DNA of 64,000 nt from Coleophoma eucalyptorum (lineage: Eukaryota > Ascomycota > Leotiomycetes > Helotiales > Dermateaceae). Shown piece after piece: positions 22,055-34,961 of this stretch; within the stretch, counting starts at the first letter, position 1, and the number at the start of each line of letters is the position of its first letter. The position numbers and the translations under genes were made by a program. The stretch covers positions 682,001 through 746,000 of the forward strand of contig JALRME010000002.1 of the NCBI GenBank assembly GCA_026120035.1. The letters are read 5' to 3'. The notes under the pieces are model-generated. The model worked only from the letters and a program-made list of their open reading frames with translations. It made no database searches and was not told the origin of the DNA.

Positions 22055-24036
22055 TTACCCACTGAGATGTATGCACTCACAAGTCTTCCAAATCCTCTCC
22101 CAGTGCAACAAATGCCCCCTCATTTTCCACACCCAACCTGCATACGCAAACGTACTCGTCGCCACAACACAAACACTACCGAGAGCCAACCACCTGAATT
22201 GATCTGGCCGCGAGAAGACGATGGCGGAGATGAGCTGGACCATCTCGAAGACGGAGACAAAGGAGTACTCAACGCCGGAGAATGACGAGCGCTGTGAAGG
22301 AGCGACGAGCGTTTGCGTTAGCTGTTGGGTTGTGAGGTCGTAGATCCAGAGACCGAGGCGTGACAGGGAGAGGAAGAAGAAGAGTGTTATGGCTGTTAAG
22401 GTCGGTGCGGTCGTTGCGCTGAGGAATCGAGATAACAGTGTGCCTGGGGCCGTGGACGGCGTTTGGGGTGTCATTGACCAGAGAGCGAAGACAACGGGAA
22501 CCTGAAAATGTAAGTTGGTGTTTTGCAACATATGACACGAAAAAATCCTACCAGGTTGATCAGTTGCCATGAGAGACCCCATAAACCGAGTCTTTCCAAT
22601 CCTGTCTCTGTCCGACCAGGTTGTTTGGGTCTCTCTTCTTCATTCAATGGAGTCTCCTCAGTTTCATCGTCCCTCTCCTCATCCAGCTGCTGGTATCGGC
22701 CACCATGATCATGGGCTTTTCCAAGTAGTTTCACACCGACAGGCGTGACAACAGTACTACTAATCTCTACCAAACTCCCTGCTGCTCTGGCAATGGTGAT
22801 CAGTTCCAAAGAGTATCCGACCTGAACATATATCAATACGAAAAACTTCCTTTCAGTGAGAAAAAAGAAAGGAAACTTACGCTAAGTAGATATGTGACAA
22901 ATACGGCACCATAGGAGAGTAAAGACATATGCAGCAGAGCCAACGACATGCTCGGGATCCATACCGAACTGCCAAAATAGTTCTTGAACCCTTGCCCATA
23001 TCTCTTGAAGCCTAGAGCGAACTTCTGCAACCTCGTCAATTCGCCCAAAGAGTCATCAACGCCTGAATTTCGGGCGACCTTAGGCATTCTCAACTGAGCA
23101 TTACCCAGCCAAACCCTCCGAGCACACCAATACTCCAAGCCCCAACTCACCGCACTCATAGAACCCACAGCCATAGCACCAATGCGGACGCCCGTGAGAG
23201 AAATAACAGTCGAGATAAAAATCGGGGCTGCCAATTTACAGATCAGGTCGATCCTGCGCATGACGGCATTCAGATTGGTCAGATCGTACGGATTTCCATC
23301 GGGAGCCTTCAGAGCCGGAACCCAATCTCGTTCCATGGAGAGCATATTGCCATTAGCACTCACAGCCTCAACGACGCCAAAAACCAAGATGCAGGCAAAC
23401 TGCAGGGCCTTGGTCACGTCCGTACTGCTACCGAGTAAGAGGAAGTACCAAATTGTCGAGGCGCCAATCACGGATACGCGGTTGGCAAGAATGGTGCGTA
23501 TGAGCATCTTGAAGCGATCGGGAGCTTGGTCGATGGCTCGCCCCATGGCGGAGGAGAAGCATATATTTGCTAGATTCCGGACAATGCCTCTGTTGCCATG
23601 CATTAAGTCAGTAAACAAGCACGTGACTTTGAGAAAAAGACGGGAGCGATATAAAGAAAAAAGAGGTCATTTGTACCTGATAGATGCAGCGACGAGTGTC
23701 TCTGGATACGCAGCAGCCGTGAAGATAACCTGGGGGAAATAAGTATATATACGAAGAGCCACAGGGGGTCATGAATAAAATTGGGAGAAAAAAACCTCGA
23801 CTTACTACGGCGAATTCATAGGTGCGCATATTCCAGGTGGAGAGGAAATGGCTGGTGTAGAGATTGAAAGCTTGAGATCTCGTCATGCCTTGCCACTCTG
23901 TGTTCGTGATTTCGGGCAGGTCGATGTCATCTTCTGCCTCTTCATCCTCCGATGACAGGCGCTGCAGAAGCGTTGAGTCCTCGACGGCGGTCTGGCGAGC
24001 CGATGGGTCAACAGGGCTTGGAGTCGCCATTTCCAT
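22055..24036 (-). CDS. Ferroportin-family (SLC40A) transporter
   Basis: Five exons: 24036-23806, 23729-23677, 23589-22881, 22821-22552, 22501-22055; about 569 aa. A polytopic membrane protein of the ferroportin-1 family, which exports iron or other divalent metals in animals and plants. An acidic N-terminus (SSEDEEAEDDIDLPE) precedes SHFLSTWNMRTYEFAV, the family's first helix. Then come ETLVAASIRGIVRNLANICFSSAMGRAIDQ, LSMERDWVPALKAPDG, NAVMRRIDLICKLAAPIFIS, a long cytosolic loop rich in Glu/Arg (about 370-420), and ERLGLWGLSWQLINLVPVV...RLGLWIYDLTTQQ near the end. These Asn/Asp/Arg segments match SLC40 proteins. Direction and metal are not predictable here; fungal members are poorly studied. 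The start could be either of two Met codons two residues apart. Confidence 0.9.
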
Positions 24037-24833
24037 GCAATTGATAGGGCTGGAATACAGTGGTCAGGATGTATAATTGAGATGCAACTTCATTGCAGAC
24101 ACAGTGGATGTATTTAAGAAGTTATTTAGCCCCATTAGATCGGAGGGCCATTTTCGGTGGGATTGCGGTGAGAGAGGAACGAGTCGTGCCACAATCTGCT
24201 AAGAGTTACCGACGATCCGGCGATAACGAGTAGGTCACTCGCTGCTCACTTATCTTATACTGTTCTTTTTCACACGATCACTACATATCACATCACATCA
24301 CATCACATCACAATGCAAACACCACTCAATGGAAACAAATTCCAGCAAAAAAAGGGCAAGCTTCCAAGCGAAAGCAAGTCCGAAGTGTCTTGAAATTGTA
24401 AAATCTGTCTGTCAAAAACATTTCTGTTGAAAAGAAGAGGAAGAAAGAGGTGATCTGCTCCAATCGGCAAACTACACCCCCTCCAACCAAGAAGAGAAAT
24501 GGAGGCCAAAATACTTTTTCGAAAGATTCAACCAGCCATAGAGAAGAAGTAAGCGAGCGAAAGCCAAAAAAAAAAAACACCAAAGCATAAAACAACACGC
24601 CCTTTGAACTCCAGAGATATATCCCATACCCCAAAAAAGCACATCCTGCGCCATATGTCCCCCGCGGCCTATATCGGTTTTGCGCCAAAAGCCCCATTCC
24701 CACCGTCATCTCCGTCATTGACTTCGATCCTGCAGTAGTCTGGTTCCGTATCCTCCAAATAAAAATCAATTTCCGTTCGTGAAGGCCGTCATCCAAGTGG
24801 AAAGGTCAGAAATGATCTCCGTGCCATTGTGAT
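24037..24833. other. Spacer with CATCA repeat
   Basis: About 800 bp between the start of the ferroportin-family gene and the stop of the small-protein gene. A run of CATCA pentamers (24286-24312) is the only repeat. Minus-strand ORFs here look non-coding and probably lie in the 3' UTR of the small gene. Confidence 0.5.
24286..24312 (+). repeat. (CATCA)n microsatellite
   Basis: Five tandem CATCA-like pentamers about 250 bp upstream of the ferroportin-family gene start. Confidence 0.85.
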
Positions 24834-25121
24834 TTATAGCGAACCCATGCGCTCCTCCAAACTTCCCCAGTAGACGATGGGTCTTGGTTCGAGGATCTCC
24901 AAACCGGAGCCAAAATTCTTGCGCTCCTCCTCCATGTGAACCATGGAAGGTTGGTGATGGATGATTTGGTTGATGGTAGCAACCGGCGACGCGGAGGAGT
25001 TGGACGCGTAGGAGTCCCGGTTGCTGGTTGAGAAGACCGAGTTGGCCGACGAGGCAACTGAGGTGCGGCGGAAAGAGGAGAAGCGAGCAGAGATGGAGTT
25101 GAAGCGTGAGTTAGGCATCAT
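24834..25121 (-). CDS. Small Ser-rich protein with conserved-looking C-terminus (95 aa)
   Basis: Single exon, 95 residues. The N-terminal two thirds are Ser/Asn/Arg-rich (MMPNSRFNSISARFSSFRR, then repeated SNS/TSN segments), suggesting disorder and phosphorylation. The end is more ordered: HMEEERKNFGSGLEILEP followed by RPIVYWGSLEERMGSL. I believe similar short proteins ending in a YWGS-EERM motif are widespread in Pezizomycotina, but cannot verify it here. No signal peptide, membrane helix or known domain. About 3 kb of non-coding DNA lies upstream, implying a long promoter or 5' leader. The function is unknown. Confidence 0.6.
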   Translation of the reverse strand: MMPNSRFNSISARFSSFRRTSVASSANSVFSTSNRDSYASNSSASPVATINQIIHHQPSMVHMEEERKNFGSGLEILEPRPIVYWGSLEERMGSL

Positions 25122-28100
25122 GGTGACGGTGCGTGACTATAGTCGGGAGGAGAAAAGGGTTGGGTAAAGGTGGTGTGGTTGTTAAGAAGTTGAAGTAAAG
25201 TGGTGGATTATATTGCGAGTTGCTTCGGGCGATGAAGATCGACGAGGGTTGCAAGGCAAGAGAGTGCAGATCGTGAAAGAAGTTCGATCTGGGGGGTTCG
25301 CAAAGTATATAAAACGGCCGACGGCAATGCGATGCGAGGGTCTGGATTTTCGAGAGAAACGAGAGAACGAATAAGGCACAGCCCGAAATAGAAGTGGAAG
25401 AAAGAGGTGGGTAAAGGTCCGGTATAAGTGAAGTAGATATAGCTGGAGGGATGCGAAGCAGATAGATAGACACGCAAACGAGTGACGAGACTATTGTTGG
25501 TTGAAGTGAGGGATGAGGGACGTTGGGGGCATACGAAGCTTTTTCTGCCCGAGAATTATTGATGACGAAGATGGGTAGGCGAAGGGCTGGAGATGGGACC
25601 TTATTAAGAAAGAGAATCAATCAATCAATCAATCAATCAATCAAGCATCGAACAATTAATCCGATGAGATAGGAGGGAGCCCCGGTACATAACTCGGGTG
25701 GAGACCCAGCCAAGCTGGGTTGGCTGCAAATAGACCAGGCGAGGGAGGTGCTTGCTTGTTCGCAGGGCGAGGCGACGCGACAGGACATCACAGGACACTG
25801 GATGGGCTGAGGGGGGAGGGGTGGACGGGGGAGGGGAGGGCTTCACTTGGGCGATCCGTTGTGAGAGACGGTCCAAAAGGGAAACACAAGCCAGAGCTGA
25901 AGCAAGAACGGTTGAAAGTGGAATGTCGACGGTAGGCAGTAGGTAATGGCAATCAGAAGCACCAATGCACACCCGACTTGCGCAGGCGAAGCGGTTCCAG
26001 CGTTGTTGGCATCGAGCATAGGGAGTATCAGTGCATACGGGGAACGCCCGAGACGCGATGCACGATGCGCGATGCAGTACACGCAGTTTGGGGGGAGGAC
26101 GGGGGACGAGCAGAGATGGACGGCCAGGCTGTGTGTGGGTGTGCTGCTGGCTGTCCGGGAGTGCGTCGTAGTATACTCTGTACAGTCGTACCCACGAATG
26201 ACTTACACTACCGGATGGTGTTGGGCATAGTTGGCCACCGACCCAAGAAGAGACGATGGATGGCACTGGGTGCAACACGCAATGCAGTTCGTCACAGTAC
26301 CATACTATAGCATTGCCCGGAGCACTCGTCCACACACAGTACACCCAAATAGCAGCAGTACAGAGGTACAGCCCCGTACCAAAGTGTGCCTACCAGCTGC
26401 CGTAGTACCAAACACCTACACGCGCAAGGAAGCACATCCCCGTCCCCAGCCCGGTTATTCATGCGCGCCTCCTCCCTTCCCTCCTCGTCTTTCCCTCGTC
26501 CCTCGTCCCTCCTCCCCCCTCGTTCCACCAACACCGCCTCTCCGGCAGCGTCCAGGGTCCGCAGCACGCTAGGCCGTCAGATATCGACCCCCTTGGCGGC
26601 CTCGGCTGGCTTCTAGAAGACAAAGACTTTATGCCACGCACTGCAATGTGCAAGATTATGCTATGGCCTATGTAGGTGCCATGTATACTGGGTATGTATG
26701 CATCTATGCGTGATGTAGGTACGATGTACCAACCATCATACATCATCCCTCATACATACCTCCCCAATCCCATCGATGCTTAAGGCAAGGTGCCATGCGC
26801 AATCAATACTCTATAACATCGCATCTCATTTCCACTCATCTCAGACACTTTTTCCTTGTGCATTTCACTGCACTGCTGGCTTCCGAAACTCACGCTCTCC
26901 CTCCCTACCTCCTCTCCCCTCTCCTCCCTCGCCCCAAAGAACCTACTTCTAGCCCTCCCGCCGTCAAAGCTCCAAACACACACCATCACGCTCCTGGTCA
27001 CAAATTCCCCAGGCCAGTTATCGTGACCACCAATTGATCATCCGTCCAACCCAGACCCGAGGGACATCCAGAGCCGATCGGTGCGCACATCAGACCAACA
27101 CCACCCACCCACTCACTGCTACTTTTACTCATTAGATCGACAGAGCAGCCCGTTGTTGCTTTGCTACGACTGGGCAATGTGAGGCAAGGAGAGTGGGGTG
27201 CAACGCTGTTCAAAATTCCAAACCCAGAGGCAAAGAGTGTGCGTGTGTGTGTGTGAGAGAGATACCTTCCCTTCCCTTCCCTAACATCATGCGACGAACC
27301 TAGATCACCACCGACGATGATTTTTTTGCCTTTAAGAAATAATGATGTGCAATTTGCATGACCCCTTCACTTACTGACTGACTGGTAAGAGATGAATGGC
27401 ACTGATGACAGCGCGGTGGCAAGAATGACTTGGGTGAGGCGTGAGACTTTTGGACCCTTGTTTCACAATCCCATCCCCTTACCCTGGACCAAGAGTCTTG
27501 CCCATTCGTAGTACCCCGACTGGCTGACTAACGGGGACATGAGACTTTGGAGGACGAGGAAGAATAATGTCCGTTCGTGTGCAGTAGTAGCATCTCCCCC
27601 CCCCCCTCCTCCTCAATGAAAAGTCAGCAGCGAAGGTTTAGTCCTATGCGTCTTCTAAGCTTGTTTAATTCTAGGGCCTTTGCCCTGGATCGGGTGTATG
27701 AGAGGCCAAGCGCGATGATTTCACTGCTTATTTAATAGATTACAAGGAGAGAGTCGAGGTAATCTCCATTGTTTCTTGTTTCAACCCCTCCACTGCATAA
27801 GGGTCATTATGCATGTCTATCGAAATGGACACATTGCAACAGTCAAAAAGCTGCACCACAGAATAAACCAAATGAAAGGAGCGTATCAGGTACATAATGA
27901 TATATGCAGTCGAGGTTGTGCTCGTACTTTGCATCAACTAAGTTACCCACTCTTCTGTTCCCTTCTGGTCTCTGTCTCCGGGGGGCTTGCATGAATTTCG
28001 TCTAGCAAACGAAAACCCCTTCCCATATCCCCTTCCTAAGCAACCGGACAAGGCTCCCAAGGCTGTTGCTGTACATCTATGTAAAAGTATCCGAAACGCT

Positions 28101-28348
28101 GAAACAAAAGGAAAGCCCAAAATATCATGCATCCGTGGTATGCCATCAAAACGCCTCGCTCCTGCACCCTCTCAAAACCCATCCTGCGACTTTGCACGGC
28201 CGATCCCCGAGATCTTCCCAACCAGTGACCCTTCTCGTCCCACTGCCATACTATACAGTCCTTTCGCCTTTGCAAATCGTGAATACCTGCGCACAGGCTC
28301 CGCTTAAAGTGTGTGCTCAACAATTACTTTCAAAACTCTATTGTGTCT
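25122..28348. other. Long non-coding spacer upstream of the small gene
   Basis: About 3.2 kb between the small-protein start and the Cch1 stop. It contains a TCAA microsatellite (25615-25644), extended pyrimidine tracts (26460-26530, 26890-26940), a GT/GA stretch (27237-27262) and an 11-C run (27596-27606). ORFs on both strands are compositional by-products of these tracts. The right end should be the Cch1 3' UTR, the left end the promoter and leader of the small gene. No gene supported. Confidence 0.55.
25615..25644 (+). repeat. (TCAA)n microsatellite
   Basis: Seven tandem TCAA units without interruption, about 500 bp upstream of the 95-aa ORF. Confidence 0.9.
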
Positions 28349-31300
28349 CTACGCTCCTCGATCTGCTTTGCTTGGCCGTCTCATCGTGAAACTGCGTCTA
28401 ATACTCTCTCCCCATGCCGAATTGTCCAAGACCTCAAGGACATTTTCCGCGCTAACGGCACTGCCGCGTCTACTGCTTTGCGCTGAATTGACGGCACTGA
28501 CATCTCCGTTGGCCTCAAGGCTGAAGCCAGAGGCTGTAGCTCGGTGTGGTGATAATTGAGGTGTGCTGGGCGAAAATGGCCCAGTGTTGATAGACACTTC
28601 GGTGCCTCGTCTCGATCGCCCTTTGGGGCCATCAAGACCATAGGTAATGAAGGAGTTACGAGAATCCTGGGTTTCGATAGGCGACAGCATTGCCGATGAT
28701 TGTTTTTGATTTCTGCTGACTTCATGATCTTCATCAATATAGACCTCGGGTCCCAATTGCGGTATGGTAGTCATTCGTCCAGACTTCTTCTTCTCGATGT
28801 GCTTCCTAAACTTGCGCGTCCAGTACCTATAATCTCAGTTAGCATTGCTGGAGTGTTTGGGGATCGGAGGAAATAGAAAATTCTAGATCAACTAGATACT
28901 TACATGGTGTCGAAAAAACCAATCACAATCCGACGTCGGACTTCCTCTTCCACGCGTTGTAGACGCGCTCTACGACGCAGAAACTCTTCAAGTCTGTAAT
29001 ATTTTTAGTACAGGCACAACATGTGACAGAGAATGCCTTACCTCAAGCTCTTGTTATCACTAATAATGTTGTAATGCGCAAGAATCATGAGAACGCTTGT
29101 AAAGGAGATTCCACGATCAGGGTCTGCTGAGACCATTACCTCCTGGAAGAACAAGTTGTAACGAGCCCTCGCTCTTTGAATAGCACGAGGTTCAATCTTT
29201 GCTAGTCTTGCGTTGAGTTTCTTAAGGTCTACACCCGAAGCGGCGCTCGTGGAAGCTATCGAAGGAGCTCTGGTGCTCACTGGTCGAGATTGAACGTCTT
29301 CCAAAATGCTCCGAACTGAATTCTCATGGCTGTAGATACGCATCTCAAACACTCCAGAAAGTTCACCGAGCAATCGAGGAAAGACCTCCTTGCTAATATA
29401 TCCTGTGCCATTTGGGTCATGTGTGGCCCAGGCTTGCTTGAAGCGTCGGATTTCTTCCCGGCTGATTTTCCCAAGGCCGCTTGAGTGCTGATAGACGTAA
29501 CTGAAGCTCTCATAGATGAGCGAGACAAATAGGTTAGTGAACAGGTACATGCTGAGAATGTTCCAGGAAATAAACAAGGCCCGGGCCCATGGGGCACTTC
29601 CACAATCACTATCAAAGAAGGTATCTGAGGGTGTGCAAAGCGGCGGTTCGATGGTTGCAAAGTCTTCCATCACTTGGTTCCAACCTTCTCCCGTGGACAT
29701 TCGAAATAGCAAGATTAGAGCCTTAGGAACCGTTCTAAAATTGACGTTATTATCCTCATTTTCACCAAATCGGGTGAGGCCAAATGTCTGAGTCATTGCG
29801 ATAGCGAAGACGAGGTACAATGCGAACCACGTTGCTAGGAGGTTGCCTATGTTACTCAGACTCGCCGCAGCTGTCTTAAACAGTTGATCTAGAGCGTCGT
29901 TGCGCGGAATCAAGAGGAGAACGATTGAGACTAGGAAAAGCTTGTGAAGCTGGATGTATGTCTGCGAGCTAGAGTCCGTCAATAACAAGACTGTGGTGGC
30001 AAATGTACCGGTAATGGCGAAGATCGAAAAAATATCCCATGAGCTTCGTCTGAATCTTGCCCAGCTAAGTCCGTTGATGCGAACAAAAACGTTGGCGATA
30101 TAGAAGATTGTGAACGCCAAGAAGACGTAGTCCCTAGTGTTGACTAACCAGGAGGGCTCTGTGTTGTATTCCATCAACAGTATAATAAGATGTAGTACCA
30201 GAATGATGGTTGTCGCACGATGCCATTTTCCGTGTCTTCTCGTGGCTCTTTTGTAGCACCAGGCTTTGAATCTGTTGCCATGCTCACTCGATGGACGCTT
30301 AGATGGCGACACTTGTCTGAGTAGCTTCCGTAACTCTAGCCACGATCTCTGGTCCGCTGTCAAGTATGCCACGCCGGTCTGCTCTGTGTAATTACGCATG
30401 AATACAGAGATAAACAAAGTAAGCACGAATACTGTTGCCAAGAGGTTGAAGATGACAAAGAACATTGCGTTGCCTTGGGATGCAAAATCTTGAGGCTGTA
30501 GGCCTGGGCCTGTGATAGATTGTGCACTCCACATGACATCGATCCATCCTTCTTGTGACACGATTTGAAAGAGGATAAAGAGAGCTCCGCCGAAGTTGTC
30601 AAAGTCATAATAAGGATTCGATACTGCTCTCGGAGCCAGCAAAGGCCAATCGCTACTGAATGGACTACTGGAGTATTCTCCAAAACAATCAGTCAAATTT
30701 GTAATGCTGTCCGAGTCATTGCACGACTCCATCTTGCCGCTGAACAGATTGACACCGTAGATGGCGAAGGGAATTAACAAAGACAAAGATACAAATGCAG
30801 CCTGGTTTCAATCACATTAGTTACAGTCATGAATAGAGCTGGACGTATGACTTACTGACAAAACCTTCCATCCGCCCACAAGGATGACGGAATTGAAGGT
30901 CTCTTTGGCGCTGTCACTGACATTCAGAAGGCGTAGAGCACGCAACGCCTTGAAGGCACCAACAGCTCTTGAAATTGCGCCATCATTCCTGAAGGATGTA
31001 ATAACATTGATCCATAGGGTCACGAGCACAATACCATCGATGAATCCCCACAAGCTCCGGAAATAGGCATTGGGAGTCCAGAAAAATCCATCAGCGATGA
31101 CTTTTATGAGGGCCTCTACCGTAAAAAGAATGGCAAAGGCAGTGTCTGCCCAGACAAACCAATTTGCGACTGCAAATGTATGATTCTCGAAGTATTCCTT
31201 CTGGTACAAAGGCGTGGTAACACAAGCAAGTAACACCATGGCGACGATCGCAGCATATACGAACGCTGAGAAGATATACCAAACTACCCGGTTTGGCTCT

Positions 31301-34300
31301 ACGCCATCGAATCGCTCGGATCCACGGCCAGGCCCAACAATCTTCTGACAAAGTCGTCGAAGCGGATTGTGGGGTTTGAATAAAAATAAGGAGTTATTGT
31401 AATTCGGATGCCTTGCTAGAAATTCTCGCTGGAGTCTTTTCCGTTGCGTTGTTGCAGATACTGCGTCCTTGGCCATCGTCCTTGCATCTGTATGATCATC
31501 CGTTCTTGAAAAGGCATTGCCGTATGAATAGAAAGGGTTTGGTTCCCGATGCCAGATGCGAGTTATGAACTTGCGTTGCATTGACGATATAAATCCTTGG
31601 TTTCCGAGTGGAGCCACAGCTGGAGGGCTGGGTGGCGTAGGTGCTTGTGGTATCGACTCTGGACCTTCGTCATCTAGAAAATCTTTGACCACGGCATCCT
31701 TCAGTAACATCTCCATTGTTGCAGGCCCGTAATCTAGCGGGTCTTTTTTCCCGCCTGCGCGACCAAGGCGAAAGATTGACGAGAGAGAAAGATTACTTGA
31801 GCCTTGTACAACCTCTTTCCTATTAAGGAATGCCTTGACCTGTTGCATTCGTTTCTCATCTTCTGATACGTCGAAATTCTCCTGAATGACTGCTATAAAC
31901 ATATTCACGAGAATAAAATTGCCGAAGATGAACCATCCGATGAAAAAGACTGCACCAATCCAGCCTGTGTTACGAGCATTGTCAAAGGACGTGATGTTGT
32001 ACATGATTGTTGTCCAGTTCTCACTAGACAGGATTTGGTACATTCCCAAGAAGGCGTTGTAGATTGTGAAAAATGTAACTTCAATGGTACCATCGTCATT
32101 AGCTTCTGGAAGCTCTCCACGAAATAATTGGACAGCAAAAATGGACATTAAAAATGTCATCAGGAACACAAAGAGAACGAGATTTGCGATACCCTTCGCA
32201 TTCCCCAGGACAAGCATGATGAGAGATCTGGTCAAAGAGACTGCTATAACAACTCGATAGATCCTCAGGATCTGGAACACAGTAAGCCAGGCATATGCGT
32301 TTCCTGAGGAGCGAATTTGCGGTAGAAGAATAATCGTCGTGATGATGGCCAAGGCCAGATCGAACCAGTTGATCCAAGACCTGTGGAAGCCTCGCCAATC
32401 AACTGCGAAACGTAGGATTATCTCAAATAAGAGGATAAAGGTAACAACTGTCTCCGTATTGTCGATAAATTGCTCACGGCCTCGAGTCATAGATGCACTT
32501 CTGAAGGCCTGGCACAGAAGGTCGAACGCTATGACAACGACCCAGACCCAATTCGTCTTATTGTAAAGCCGTTTTAAACTACTGATTCGTCTTGGAGTTG
32601 TCGTGTTTTCTGGTGCAGGCAAGTCCTTATTGGCAGCGAATGCACTCGCCTTGCCCTCTTCTCTAATAACTTGAAAAGATGACGTGATGACTGCAATGAG
32701 CAAATTCATCAGCCACAGCATCATGATAACAATGCCAGCAGCAAAGAAAAGGGCTGCAGCCAAGTAGTCGGAATTTGTGGTGTAGTACATTAGGTCGGAA
32801 TATGTGTTGCTGCTCATGATGACAAATACCAATTCCAATGACTGAAGAATGTTATCAAAGTTGACCGTGGCATTGTATGGGCGATATTCCGGGCTAACTT
32901 CTAGACAAATTGATCCTCGTGGACACAAAAATCCTTTGTGGTTGCCTGCTCCAGGTGTAAGATTTGCGAGATCGCCTTTAACCCAAGGTTCTTTGGCTCC
33001 GGTACTATTGTTTAGATAGCCACCACAAAACTGCATTGAGTTGACAAAGGCAGCAGTCATGTTCGTCGTATCTAGCGGATCGAGCCAGACACATTGGCGT
33101 GATAAACTGGACTTGAAACTCTGAACTCCAACAATAGCAAACAATAGCCAGAAAAATCCTATAAGAAAGGAGACGTTCAAGAGTAATGGCGTGGCCTTTT
33201 TCAAACTTCGTAAGATGATCTGGAAAGTTAGCATGTCCCCGATGGTTGTTTAGGGGTTGTACCTACAGCAGTACCATTGGTCAATGCAAGAAGCCTCAAA
33301 ATTCTCAAGCAACTCAACATTCGAAAGACATAAAGATGGTTCTCGCTTTCTATACCAAACAAGCCTATCAAATAGGCTGCCCAGAATGACACAACTGCAA
33401 CAAAATCTAGCCTGTTAAAAGAATGCCTTAGGAACGCTCGCCTTGCAAGCTGTTGACGCTGAGCCTGCTCCACAGTGAGTACCTCTGGTCCTTGCATGGT
33501 AGTGAAGGACCGGATAATCGTTGGAGCCTCGTATAAAGTGGTTCGTGGAACTCGCAATGACGACTTTCTCTCAGGTGCAAACACAGCTCGATACTTGTCC
33601 ACAAGTGCACCCTTCAATCCTCGCTCCCGGTCGATAGTACTGTACTCAGGCGGGTTGAAGATGAAGCCCGAAACCACCATGCGGGCGAAAATTTCCAATG
33701 TGAAAACCACAAACAACGCAAGGATTGTCCAGTCTATTGGCGAATGGCCCCATGATTTAGGCCGAGGGGTGGTATAAACACTTGGAGCAGCTTCTACAGC
33801 TAGAAGTACGGTTTGGAGAACAATTAGAATTAGAATAAAAGGTTCCGTCGCCGGGTAGACAAGTATATCACATAATTTTCGTCTGAACTTGTTTTCTGGA
33901 GAGAAAATCCCTAAGGTTTTGCCTCGAAGTGGGTTCTGTGGTTCCTGTTGCCATGACGCGGATGGGGGTTCTGAAGTGGTGAAGTTGGGTGGTGCTTTCT
34001 CAAATGGGACAGGCCAGCCCTCATTTCTATATGTTTCATCTGTACTAGATGGATTGATAGAAGAACGTGGTGGTGCGGGTTCGCCTTCCGCATTTGCTTG
34101 TTGGCGAGCATGCTGCTCAAGAAGCTCAGCATCACCACTAAGGTTGACAACACGCTGCGACATTGCTCTCATAACGGATCCTGCCCTTGAAAGTGCGCCG
34201 ACAGTTGATGGTGACCGCGATCTTGATCGTCCATCGGGGCTGAGAGATGTACCGAGACTATATGCTCTGCTTCGACCTGTAGCCGGACTCAAGCCAGCTT

Positions 34301-34961
34301 CTGCATTGTGGAGATCGTCTCCTAACCTTGTCCCTCTAGTTCTTGATTCGGGAGTAAACTGAACACTTTGGAAGCTTATTCTGTCATGATTCTGGCCATC
34401 GGGTGTGGTTGCTCTCGCGCCGCTGATCGGTTGGAGATGCTCGGAGTTCGTCAAAGGAAGTGTATCGGAGTCGCCAGGAAAGTACGATTGTGGTTCCTCA
34501 AAATTTGCATTATACGGTGAAGAGTAGGGTGAAACTCTGTCGAATTCTCCAGAATCATAAGACAGTCTCCGGGCCGGCGGCGCCTGCGAAAAGCTTATAT
34601 CTGGGACATTCAGACCTGCGAATCCCATGGCGGACTGGAAATCAGCAGGATTATCTCCTGGTGAAAGAGGTAATTCTTCGTCTGCAACAGAAGGTTGCCG
34701 GTGTGAGGTAGTGGCCACGGCAGCCCTTGGATTTCCCCTCGTGCCCGGACTGGGAGAAGTGTCACCTAGTCGCTCATATCGAGGCCCGTCATTGTGTCCA
34801 CTGGTTGGTCTTGATCCAGATAACAGACTCCTCCCCCGCATACTCCGGCGTTCCCCATCTGCTAGATCTGTCGAATCTGATATGTGTTGTAGGTCCCGCA
34901 AGGGTATTGACTGTGGAGGGGTGGAGGGTTGTCCAGCATCTTGAGAATTAGCAGGTGGCAT
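28349..34961 (-). CDS. CCH1: Voltage-gated high-affinity calcium channel Cch1
   Basis: Five exons: 34961-33267, 33219-30856, 30801-29042, 28993-28904, 28826-28349; about 2,128 aa, typical for filamentous fungi. This is the pore subunit of the plasma-membrane Ca2+ uptake system that works with Mid1 in stress, pheromone and hyphal growth responses. A 350-residue disordered Ser/Pro N-terminus precedes four six-helix repeats. S4-like helices include RMLSCLRILRLLALTNG (I), FQILRIYRVVIAVSLTRSL (II) and AFKALRALRLLNVSDSA (III); repeat IV has few charges. Pore segments read MSSNTYSDLM (I), LSSENWTTIM (II), VSQEGWIDVM (III) and MSTGEGWNQVM (IV). An EF-hand-like DPNGTGYISKEVFPRL follows repeat IV, then a basic, coiled tail (LEEFLRRRARLQRVEEEVRRR). 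The intron sites fall in or near S4-S5 linkers, and frames join cleanly. Confidence 0.95.

Noticed and set aside
25637..26344. 235-codon minus-strand ORF
   Set aside because: Overlaps several ORFs on the other strand, Arg/Pro/Ser-rich from pyrimidine tracts, no recognisable motif.
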